Source of the DNA: Actinoplanes sp. M2I2
GTDB taxonomy: Bacteria; Actinomycetota; Actinomycetes; Mycobacteriales; Micromonosporaceae
NCBI RefSeq assembly: GCF_023544445.1
Contig: NZ_JALPVJ010000019.1
Span: forward strand, 1-64,000
Reading direction: 5' to 3'
DNA: 64,000 nt
This document shows, piece by piece, positions 57,224 to 64,000 of this stretch. How positions within the stretch are numbered: position 1 is the first letter of the stretch; each line of letters starts with the position of its first letter. The notes below the pieces were generated by a model that made no database searches, was not told the DNA's origin, and saw nothing but the letters and a program-made list of their open reading frames with translations. The translations under genes were made by a program, and so were the position numbers.

Positions 57224-58246
57224 ATGAGTGACGCGGTGCGGTTCGGGCTGGTCGGCTATGGCTCCGGTGGGCGGATCTTCCACGCCCCCCTGATCTCCTC
57301 GGCTCCGAACGTGGAGTTTCTCGGCGTCGTCACCACCGACGAGGGGCGCCGCGGGCAGCTCGCCGAGCAGCACCCCGGCGCCGCGGCGTTCGACTCGATC
57401 GCCGCCCTGGCCGACGCCGGCGCCGAGGCGGTGTCGATCTCCACGCCCGTCACCACCCACGCCGAGCTCGCGCTCGAGGCGATCGCCCACGGGCTGCACG
57501 TGGTCTGCGACAAGCCGTTCACCCTGACCGCCGAGCGGGCCCGCGAGGTCGTCGCCGCCGCCGAGGCCAAGGGCGTGCTGCTCAGCGTCTATCAGAACCG
57601 GCGCTACGACTCCGACTTCCGCACCCTGCGCCGGCTGATCGACGACGGCCAGTTCGGCACGGTGCGCCGCTTCGAGTCGCGCTTCGAGCGGTGGGCGCCC
57701 GAGCGCAAGCCCGGCGCGGCCGGTGGCGGCACCCTGCTCGACTTCGGGTCCCACCTGGTCGACCAGGCGCTGGTGCTCAACGGTCCGGCCGTCCGGGCCT
57801 ACGCCGAGGTTCGCGGCAGCGGCGAGCTCGACGACGACTTCTTCCTGGCGCTGCACCACGTCAACGGTGTCGAGTCGCATCTGTGGGGCAGCTGGCGCCA
57901 GGGCGCGCCCGGTCCGCGCTTCCGGGTCGGGGGCACCACCGGCACGTTCGTGGTCGAGGACGTCGACGGGCAGGAGGCCGCGCTCAAGGCGGGCCGCTCC
58001 CCCGCCGGCCTGGGCGACGAGTGGGGCGTCGAGCCCGAGGCGAGCTGGGGCCGCATCCACCGAGGCGACGAGGGCACGCCGGTACGCAGCGAGCGCGGCC
58101 GGTGGGATCTCTACTACCCGGCCTTCGCGGCGGCGGTGCGCGGCGACGGACCGTTGCCGGTCGACCCGGCCGACGTCGTCCGCACCATGACCGTCCTGGA
58201 TGCGGCCCGCGAGAGCGCCCGCAGCGGCCAGGCGATCAGGCTCTGA
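57224..58246 (+). CDS. Gfo/Idh/MocA-family oxidoreductase
   Basis: The 340-residue protein begins RFGLVGYGSGGRIFHAPLI, a Rossmann NAD(P)-binding motif of the YdgJ-like branch. It has VSISTPVTTHAELALEAIAH, HVVCDKPFTLTAERAREVV (the catalytic-lysine motif) and GGTLLDFGSHLVDQALVL (the His of the active site). Relatives oxidise or reduce sugars, inositols or their derivatives. ATG 57224 is supported by the family start. It is followed by the convergent TetR gene 6 nt away. The substrate is unknown. Confidence 0.9.
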   Translation: MSDAVRFGLVGYGSGGRIFHAPLISSAPNVEFLGVVTTDEGRRGQLAEQHPGAAAFDSIAALADAGAEAVSISTPVTTHAELALEAIAHGLHVVCDKPFTLTAERAREVVAAAEAKGVLLSVYQNRRYDSDFRTLRRLIDDGQFGTVRRFESRFERWAPERKPGAAGGGTLLDFGSHLVDQALVLNGPAVRAYAEVRGSGELDDDFFLALHHVNGVESHLWGSWRQGAPGPRFRVGGTTGTFVVEDVDGQEAALKAGRSPAGLGDEWGVEPEASWGRIHRGDEGTPVRSERGRWDLYYPAFAAAVRGDGPLPVDPADVVRTMTVLDAARESARSGQAIRL

Positions 58247-58252
58247 GGCTGC

Positions 58253-58798
58253 TCAGGCTTTGAGGCCGCTCAGGGCGATGCCGAGCACCCGGTCGCGCTG
58301 GGCGTCGTCGACGTAGGTGGCCGAGGCCAGGCCCGAGACCATGCGCAGCAGGTCGTCGAAGCCGGCGTCGGCGCGGACCTCGCCGGCGGCCTGTGCGCGC
58401 TGGAGCAGCGGCTCGCCGGCCTCGTACATGGTGGCGCGGCAGGCCCGGAACATCTCGGACTCGCGGTTGAGCGCCTCGATGACCGCGCGCTTGGTCGCCA
58501 CGTACGAGACGAACTGGTCGAGCCAGGTGGTGAGCGCCTCCCACGGCGGCAGGCCGGCGACCTCCTCGGCGACCCGGCCCAGCTGCTCGACCTCCTCGAC
58601 GTACACGGCCTCGAAGAGATCCTGCCGGGTCGGGAAGTTGCGGTAGAGCGTCCCGATGCCCACGCCGGCGCGGCGGGCGATGTCTTCGAGGGAGGCCCCG
58701 GTGCCGTTCTCGGCGAACGCCTCGCGCGCCGCGGCCAGCAGGGCGTCGAAGTTGCGTCGCGCGTCCGCACGTTGCGGACGGCGTACGGCGACCGCCAT
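58253..58798 (-). CDS. TetR-family repressor of the adjacent MFS exporter
   Basis: The 181-residue protein has the TetR helix-turn-helix (NFDALLAAAREAFAENGTGA, LEDIARRAGVGIGTLYRNFP). A C-terminal domain follows with VYVEEVEQLGRVAEEVAGLP and WLDQFVSYVATKRAVIEAL, of the TetR_C_33-like class. The ATG at 58798 has GAGGAGGG 5 nt upstream. The longer open frame upstream crosses the operator and is not coding. Divergence from an EmrB/QacA-type exporter with a perfect palindrome between them is the classic drug-responsive repressor layout. Confidence 0.93.
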   Translation of the reverse strand: MAVAVRRPQRADARRNFDALLAAAREAFAENGTGASLEDIARRAGVGIGTLYRNFPTRQDLFEAVYVEEVEQLGRVAEEVAGLPPWEALTTWLDQFVSYVATKRAVIEALNRESEMFRACRATMYEAGEPLLQRAQAAGEVRADAGFDDLLRMVSGLASATYVDDAQRDRVLGIALSGLKA

Positions 58799-58857
58799 GG
58801 AGACCCTCCTCACAGATCGGCACCTCACCGGAAAATGACTTGCGAACCGGAGGCACC

Positions 58858-58875
58858 CCTCCACTAATGTGGAGG
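58858..58875. promoter_or_regulatory. TetR operator overlapping the exporter promoter
   Basis: CCTCCAC-TAAT-GTGGAGG is a perfect 7+4+7 inverted repeat ending 1 nt before ATG 58877. Its centre contains TAATGT (58865-58870), the -10-like box of the exporter gene, and its right arm doubles as a GGAGG ribosome site. Confidence 0.75.
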
Positions 58876-58876
58876 C

Positions 58877-60316
58877 ATGCCTCGACTTTACCAGCGCTCA
58901 CCGCGGACGACCTTCGCGGTCCTGGCCGCCGCGGCGGCGGCCTTCTCGCTCATGCAGTCGCTGGTCACGCCGGTCCTCCCGACGATCCAGCAGGACCTGC
59001 ACACCTCCACCGGCACGGTCACCTGGGTGCTCACCGCCTGGCTGCTCTCCGCCTCGGTCGCCACCCCGCTGATGGGCCGCATCGCCGACATGACCGGCAA
59101 GGACCGCGCGCTGCTGGTCGCGCTGGCCGCGATCGCCCTCGGCTGCCTGCTCGCCGCGGTGGCCCCGAACATCACCGTGCTGATCATCGCCCGCGTCATC
59201 CAGGGCCTGGGCGGCGCCATCTTCCCCGTCTCGTTCGGCATCCTGCGCGACGAGTTCCCGCCCGCGCGGGTCACCTCGGCGATCGGCGTGCTGGCGGCGG
59301 TCATCGCCACCGGCGGCGGCCTCGGCATCGTGCTGGCCGGCCCGATCGTCGGCGCGCTGAACTGGCGCTGGCTGTTCTGGCTGCCGCTGGCCGTCGTCGT
59401 GCTCGTCGGGCTGCTGGCCTGGCGCCTGGTGCCCGCCTCCCCCGTCCGTACGCCGGGCCGGGTCAACTGGCTCTCGGCCGCGCTGCTCTCGGGCTGGCTG
59501 GTCGCCCTGCTGCTGCCGCTGAGCAAGGCCACGGCCTGGGGCTGGGCCTCGGGCCGGACGATCGGCTTCCTCGCCACCGCCGTCGTGCTGCTGACCGCCT
59601 GGCTGTACGCGGAGTACCGCTCGACCGAACCGCTGATCGACATGCGGATGATGCGGCTGCCCGCGGTCTGGACGGCCAACCTGGTCGCCCTGCTCTTCGG
59701 CGCCGCGATGTTCGGCGTCTTCGCGTTCCTCCCCCAGCTCATGCAGATCCCGCGCGAGTCCGGCTACGGCTTCGGCGCGACCGTCACCGGGGCCGGCCTG
59801 CTGATGCTGCCGATGCTGGTCACGATGGCCCTCTTCGGCTCGCTGAGCGGCCCGCTGACCCGGTGGGCGGGCAGCAAGGCCCAGCTGCTGTGGGGCGCCG
59901 GGCTGAGCACCGTCGCCACGTTGTCGCTGGCCCTGCGGCACGGCGAGCGGTGGGAGGTGGCAGTGGCCGGCGGCGTCTTCGGCATCGGTCTCGGCCTGGT
60001 CTACTCGTCGCTGGTCAACCTCATCGTCCAGAGCGTCCCCCGTCACCAGACCGGCGCGGCCAGCGGCATGAACACCAACATCCGGACGATCGGCGCCTCC
60101 ATCGGCACCGCGGTGGTCAGCTCGATCATCACCAGCCACCCCGGCCCGCGCGGCCTGCCGGCCGAGTCCGGCTACACGCAGGCGTTCCTGGTGCTCACCG
60201 TCATCGCCGCGGCCGCCTTCCTGGTCGCCATGCTGGTGCCGGCCGCCCGCAAGGCCGCCGCGGAACCGGAGCGCCGCCCCGAGACGCTGCCGGAGCTCTC
60301 CCCGGTCGAGGCCTGA
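58877..60316 (+). CDS. MFS drug exporter (DHA2, EmrB/QacA type)
   Basis: The 479-residue protein has about 14 transmembrane helices. It has the MFS motif A variant PLMGRIADMTGKDRALLVAL after helix 2 and motif C-like residues in GGGLGIVLAGPIVGALNWRW. RHQTGAASGMNTNIRTIGAS near the C-terminal half is typical of DHA2 exporters. It should expel drugs or metabolites in exchange for protons. The start is ATG 58877, inside the operator region. A TetR gene diverges from it, so expression is probably induced by a substrate. Confidence 0.92.
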   Translation: MPRLYQRSPRTTFAVLAAAAAAFSLMQSLVTPVLPTIQQDLHTSTGTVTWVLTAWLLSASVATPLMGRIADMTGKDRALLVALAAIALGCLLAAVAPNITVLIIARVIQGLGGAIFPVSFGILRDEFPPARVTSAIGVLAAVIATGGGLGIVLAGPIVGALNWRWLFWLPLAVVVLVGLLAWRLVPASPVRTPGRVNWLSAALLSGWLVALLLPLSKATAWGWASGRTIGFLATAVVLLTAWLYAEYRSTEPLIDMRMMRLPAVWTANLVALLFGAAMFGVFAFLPQLMQIPRESGYGFGATVTGAGLLMLPMLVTMALFGSLSGPLTRWAGSKAQLLWGAGLSTVATLSLALRHGERWEVAVAGGVFGIGLGLVYSSLVNLIVQSVPRHQTGAASGMNTNIRTIGASIGTAVVSSIITSHPGPRGLPAESGYTQAFLVLTVIAAAAFLVAMLVPAARKAAAEPERRPETLPELSPVEA

Positions 60317-60432
60317 CCGGCCCGACACGGGCACGGGAGGCTTCGCGTGCGCGGAAAAGACTTTGCCCCGGGCCGCGTGCGAGCAGAGGCGGATCCCGGG
60401 GCGTACGAGGCGACATTACATCGGCCGGGCCC

Positions 60433-61305
60433 TTATACAGCGATGTGGGCCAGCAGGTTGTCGACGACCCGGTCGATGCCGGCCAGCAGGGACAGGTGGC
60501 CCTCGTCGGGCAGCAGGTGGACCTCGACGCCGGGGACGTGGGCGGCCAGCCACTGGCCGTGGGTGGGTGGGACCATGCGGTCCTCGTCGCCCTGCCAGAC
60601 CGCCACCGGTACGCGGATGTCGGACAGCGCGAAGCCCCACGCGGCCAGGAAGGCCAGATCGTCCTCGCGCCAGCCGGCGATGCCGGCGGACACCGCGTAG
60701 CGGGTCGACTCGGCCAGGTATTCGGCGAAACCGCCGGTCAGGGCGCGCTTGTCCACCTCGGACAGCAGGTCGCCGAAGGCCTCGACCACGTCGTCGGCGG
60801 TCACCCGGGCCAGGTCCCCGGCCATCGACGTGAGCATCGTGTCGAGCGCCTGCACGCCCTCGGCCGCGGCCTGGAACTCGGCGATGTTCTCCTCGCCCAT
60901 GCCGGCCGGCCAGTCCAGGCCCTTCGCCTCGTAGGGGGCGACCCCGGCGATGGTCGAGGCGCCGACGCAGCGGCCGGGCAGCAGGGCGGCGCAGGCCAGC
61001 GCGTGCGGTCCGCCGCCGGACCAGCCGATCGTGACGAAGTGGGCGGCCTCCAGGCCGTCGAGCAGGGCCGCGGTGTCGGCGGCCACGTCGGCCACGCGAC
61101 GGCCGGGGTGCGGGGTCGAGCCGCCGTAACCGGGACGGCTGGGCAGGACGATCCGCAGGCCGTGCCGCAGGGCGGACTCGAACACGGGCGCGTAGCGGAC
61201 GGCGCCGGAGGGGGTGCCGTGATGCAGCACCAGCGGGAGGCCGCCGGGCGGGCCCTCCACCAGATATTCGAGCGTGCGGCCGTCAGGCAGGACGATGCGT
61301 TCCAC
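60433..61305 (-). CDS. alpha/beta hydrolase-fold protein
   Basis: The 290-residue protein has LPLVLHHGTPSGAVRYAPVF (oxyanion loop HHGTP), the nucleophile Ser in TIGWSGGGPHALAC (about residue 98), Asp in VAVWQGDEDRMVPP (about 231) and His in LPDEGHLSLL (about 259). HHGTPSG is common in small esterase/haloperoxidase-like actinobacterial proteins. There is no signal peptide. The start is GTG 61305, 7 nt after TAGATT. The 116 nt between its stop and the exporter gene hold no further gene. Confidence 0.88.
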   Translation of the reverse strand: MERIVLPDGRTLEYLVEGPPGGLPLVLHHGTPSGAVRYAPVFESALRHGLRIVLPSRPGYGGSTPHPGRRVADVAADTAALLDGLEAAHFVTIGWSGGGPHALACAALLPGRCVGASTIAGVAPYEAKGLDWPAGMGEENIAEFQAAAEGVQALDTMLTSMAGDLARVTADDVVEAFGDLLSEVDKRALTGGFAEYLAESTRYAVSAGIAGWREDDLAFLAAWGFALSDIRVPVAVWQGDEDRMVPPTHGQWLAAHVPGVEVHLLPDEGHLSLLAGIDRVVDNLLAHIAV

Positions 61306-61312
61306 GAGGACG

Positions 61313-61318
61313 AATCTA
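61313..61318 (-). promoter_or_regulatory. leaderless-type -10 box for the alpha/beta hydrolase gene
   Basis: TAGATT on the minus strand ends 7 nt before GTG 61305. No Shine-Dalgarno sequence is present. Confidence 0.5.
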
Positions 61319-61364
61319 GGGCAAGCGACCGGGTCGCCGCTCGCCGATCAGGACGAGCCGACCC

Positions 61365-61397
61365 GAAGGGGCCCGCGCGGACGACGCGGGCCCCTTC
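61365..61397 (-). terminator. strong hairpin terminator of the GH87 gene
   Basis: GAAGGGGCCCGCG (61365-61377) pairs perfectly with CGCGGGCCCCTTC (61385-61397) over 13 bp with a 7-nt loop. It lies 17 nt past the GH87 stop and just upstream of the hydrolase promoter, insulating the two. Confidence 0.8.
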
Positions 61398-61414
61398 TTC
61401 ACTGCGGGAGCGGA

Positions 61415-64000
61415 TCAGTTCCGGATGATGGTGAAGGTGGAGGTCGGGTTCTCGATGTCGCGGTAGTTGTTGCTCAGCTGCAGGTTGGTGAAGGTCGCCG
61501 AGCCCACCGCGGGGCCCTGACCGGTCTCCGGCATCGGGTTGGCCCAGATGGCGTAGCCGGACTTGGCGTCGTACGCGTCACCGCTGCGCTGCGCACCGGT
61601 GATCGTGACGTTGGTGAAGACGGTGTCCTTGACGATGTTCTGCGGCTGCCCGCCCACGTAGTTGGTCTGGAACATGATCCCGGAGTAGGTCGGGTCGACG
61701 ATGTCGACGTTCGAGACCCGGATGCCCTGGAAGACCTTCGACGCGCTGAACACCCAGATCGCCGGGAAGACCTGGTTGCCCCAGAAGTGGCCGCCGGCCC
61801 GGACGATCGAGATGTTGTCGAACACCGTCGGCGGGTTGGCGCCGAACCCGTTCATCGGGTAGCCGAAGTCCAGCGAGCTGATCGTGATGCCCGAGTAGAC
61901 CAGGGTGTCCGCGATGTAGATGTTCTTGAACGTGTTGGCGTAGCCGCCGTAGACCGCGAGGCCGGCCGCCCGCCAGGTCAGGATGCTGGTCAGGTTGGAG
62001 TAGACGTTGTTGATCTCGTCCGACCCACCCGCGTCGATCGCCGAGAACAGCGCGAAGCTGTCGTCGCCGGTGGCCCGGGCCTCGTTGTTGTCGACCAGGT
62101 TGCCGGTGCTGCCGTTGGTCATGTTCACGCCGTCGGCGAACGTGTTCCGGATCCGGCTGTTCTTGATGACCATGTTGTCGGTGTTGGCGCCCCAGTAGAG
62201 GCAGACCACGTGCTCGGTCCAGATGTTGTCGATGGTGATGCCGGCCGTGTTGGCGAAGTCGAACACCTTGCCCGGGCCGTCGATGCGGATGGTGTAGTTG
62301 CCGAAGAACGCGAAGTCGGCGAACGTCGAGCCGTTGGCGGTGCTGTCGGCCCGGAATCCGGCGTCCGTCTCGCTCTGCGTGCTGGGGGTGTAGAAGCGCG
62401 TGTACCAGGGGCCGGCCCCGACCACGCGGATCGACTTGCCGTACACCTGGAACTTGTTGGACGTCTGGTAGTCACCGGCGGGCAGGTAGACACCGAGCTT
62501 CGTGGTGTCCTGGCGGGCGGTGTCGAGCGCGTTCTGCACCGCCTGCTGGTCGAAGCCGTTCGGTACGACGTACCGGGCCGCGTCCGGGTTGGCCTTGGGC
62601 GCGACCTGCTCCAGGTTGATGAAGTCGATCGCGATGCTGCCCGGGTTGGCGCCGTCCTTCTGCAGCTTGATCGTGCTGCCGGCCGGGAACGAGCCGTTCA
62701 GCAGGATGTTCGCCTCGTCGTAGATGTGCCGCGGTCCGGTGCCCGAGTTCTGCGGCGCGGTCTCGTTGCCGTAGAGCCAGGCGTACTTCGAGGTGAGCGG
62801 CAGGGTCTTGTTCAGCGTGCCGTTGACGTAGACGTTGATCGAGCTGCTGGTGCCGTCGGGGATGGAGAACCGCGCGACCACCGTGTTGGTCGCCGCCCGG
62901 GTGGTCCACTGCACGTACGCTCCGGTCTGGTTGAGCGTGACGGCCCTGCGCCCGGAGGCCTCGCCGGCCAGGTCGCCGACGGTCCGGTTGGGGCCGACGA
63001 CCGCCGCGCCACCGCCGGTCTGCCCGTCCTCGGCCTCGTACATGTCGTACGGCATGTTGGCGCCGCGACCCACGAAGAAGGACTTGTCGCTGGTGTTGTT
63101 GGTCTGCTTGACCGGCAGCTCGTTGGCGTCGTTGGCGATCACCGTGCGGACCGTGTAGCGACCGTTGGCCGCCGTCCAGGTGCCCAGGTTGATTGCCGGC
63201 GAGGACGCGCCCGCGGCTAGCGTCCCGGTCCAGGAACCGGTCAGCGTCCGCACCACCGACGAGCCGTTGAGCACGGTCAGCGTGACGCCGTGGGCTCCGC
63301 CGGCCGAGGCCGCCGAGCCCTGGTTCTTCAGGGTGACCGAGAAGGTGACCGTCTGACCCGCCGCCGGGGTGCCGGGCGACCAGCTGACCACCGAGGCGAC
63401 CAGGTCGGAGCTGCTGACCGGGGTCACGACCAGGTTCGAGGGGCTGGTGTACGAGTTGTTGGCCTCGTTCGACTCGATGATCGTGTTCGACTCGTCCACC
63501 TTGGCGACCACCTGGTACGAACCGGCGTTCCGGGCGCCGATGTTCGCCGAGACGGTCGTCTGTGCGCCGGCCGCCAGAGCGCCGACGGTGGCGGTGCCGA
63601 CCTTCGTCGTACCCAGGTAGAAGTTGACGTTGGAAGCCGCGCTGCCCACGCCGCCCGCGTTGCGGACGGTGGCCGACAGCGTGACCGCGTCGGTCTCGAC
63701 CGGGGCGGCCGGCGAGACCGAGGTGGAGGTGACCGTCAGGTCCGGGTTGGGCGCCGCCACGCCGTTGACCTGGAGCTCGGCGACCTGGCCGCTCGGCGAG
63801 CCGCTGTTCGCGGTGAACGACAGACGCAGGTCGGCGGCGGTGGCGCTGACCGGAACGGTCACCGTGTTGCCCGAGGCCGGGTTGAAGCTGTACGACGCCG
63901 CGCCGACGATCGTCGTGAAGGTGCTCGAGCTCTGCTCACGGCCGAGGATCGCGAAGGTCTGCTGGCGCGAGCCCCACGAGCTGTCCGGGTTGAGCTTGAC
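61415..64000 (-). CDS. modular GH87 alpha-1,3-glucanase/mycodextranase, 5' end beyond the window
   Basis: The frame is open from the right edge. It encodes at least 861 residues of a secreted carbohydrate-active enzyme. In reading order there is a beta-sandwich module (SWGSRQQTFAILGREQ, about 63770-64000), two CARDB repeats (PDLTVTSTSVSPAAPVETDA and SDLVASVVSWSPGTPAAGQT, about 63060-63760), and a CBM35 (YEAEDGQTGGGA, about 62590-63050). A right-handed beta-helix catalytic domain of GH87 comes last (61418-62560). RNTFADGVNM (about 62120-62145) and ATGDDSFALF (about 62047-62075) carry the catalytic aspartates. It should hydrolyse fungal-wall or bacterial alpha-1,3-glucan. The signal peptide and start lie outside the window. 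Confidence 0.9.
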   Translation of the reverse strand, partial: VKLNPDSSWGSRQQTFAILGREQSSSTFTTIVGAASYSFNPASGNTVTVPVSATAADLRLSFTANSGSPSGQVAELQVNGVAAPNPDLTVTSTSVSPAAPVETDAVTLSATVRNAGGVGSAASNVNFYLGTTKVGTATVGALAAGAQTTVSANIGARNAGSYQVVAKVDESNTIIESNEANNSYTSPSNLVVTPVSSSDLVASVVSWSPGTPAAGQTVTFSVTLKNQGSAASAGGAHGVTLTVLNGSSVVRTLTGSWTGTLAAGASSPAINLGTWTAANGRYTVRTVIANDANELPVKQTNNTSDKSFFVGRGANMPYDMYEAEDGQTGGGAAVVGPNRTVGDLAGEASGRRAVTLNQTGAYVQWTTRAATNTVVARFSIPDGTSSSINVYVNGTLNKTLPLTSKYAWLYGNETAPQNSGTGPRHIYDEANILLNGSFPAGSTIKLQKDGANPGSIAIDFINLEQVAPKANPDAARYVVPNGFDQQAVQNALDTARQDTTKLGVYLPAGDYQTSNKFQVYGKSIRVVGAGPWYTRFYTPSTQSETDAGFRADSTANGSTFADFAFFGNYTIRIDGPGKVFDFANTAGITIDNIWTEHVVCLYWGANTDNMVIKNSRIRNTFADGVNMTNGSTGNLVDNNEARATGDDSFALFSAIDAGGSDEINNVYSNLTSILTWRAAGLAVYGGYANTFKNIYIADTLVYSGITISSLDFGYPMNGFGANPPTVFDNISIVRAGGHFWGNQVFPAIWVFSASKVFQGIRVSNVDIVDPTYSGIMFQTNYVGGQPQNIVKDTVFTNVTITGAQRSGDAYDAKSGYAIWANPMPETGQGPAVGSATFTNLQLSNNYRDIENPTSTFTIIRN

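Overview
The window is about 64 kb of very GC-rich DNA. Gene density is high, GTG starts are common, and there are many 4-nt stop/start overlaps. The gene families (AfsR/SARP regulators, ECF42-type sigma factor with a DGPF partner, secreted streptogrisin-like and subtilisin-like proteases, GH87 alpha-1,3-glucanase, several NarL-type two-component pairs) point to a filamentous actinobacterium. An Actinoplanes-like member of the Micromonosporaceae is the best guess, made from gene content and not from a database search. I saw no rRNA or tRNA gene, CRISPR array or intact prophage.

Layout. 0-0.45 kb: remnant of an IS607-family serine recombinase with a nonsense codon. 0.7-5 kb (minus): diacylglycerol-kinase-like, YihY/BrkB, tandem-PAP2 and EEP phosphatase genes, probably one lipid-phosphate operon. 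5-6.4 kb: MBL hydrolase and DedA protein. 6.4-9.2 kb: serine hydrolase and coiled-coil repeat gene separated by an 11-bp tandem array, followed by a 24-bp array. 9.2-11.3 kb: DinB gene, a frameshifted P450 and a decayed sensor-domain fragment. 11.3-17.2 kb: two secreted proteases flanking a flavin/FAD gene group with an orphan winged-helix regulator. 17.3 kb: alternative ribosomal protein L36. 17.6-20.3 kb: two-component operon. 20.4-27.4 kb: unknown protein, methyltransferase, reductase, DUF1349, XdhC, MocA-like and M14 carboxypeptidase. 27.6-29.4 kb: RtcB-PrfH ribosome rescue and repair pair. 29.3-37.1 kb: dienelactone hydrolase, S66 homologue, LSDAT protein, large AfsR-like STAND regulator, KDPG aldolase and KDG kinase. 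37.2-38.8 kb: ECF42 sigma and DGPF gene. 38.9-46.3 kb: methyltransferase, MDR oxidoreductase, PGRP amidase, VOC protein, TetR and CocE-type hydrolase. 46.4-53.1 kb: GH13 glucosidase divergent from a GT-GT-(alpha/alpha)6-GH130 operon. 53-58.2 kb: second two-component pair, YqeB-like protein, methyltransferase, Uma2 nuclease and Gfo/Idh oxidoreductase. 58.2-60.3 kb: TetR/MFS pair around a perfect operator. 60.4-64 kb: alpha/beta hydrolase and the 3' part of a modular GH87 enzyme that runs off the right edge.

Two features recur. First, many genes lack a Shine-Dalgarno sequence and instead carry a TAnnnT box 5-7 nt before the start codon, the layout of leaderless transcripts. Second, short tandem repeats (11, 15, 18, 24, 27 and 42 bp) sit inside or at the ends of several genes. 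The units of 15, 18, 24, 27 and 42 bp are multiples of three.

The best candidates for a second look are the RtcB-PrfH pair with a possible three-way-junction leader, the GT/GT/GH130 glycan operon, the LSDAT gene whose conserved motif has been triplicated, and the phased 11-bp array in a divergent promoter.
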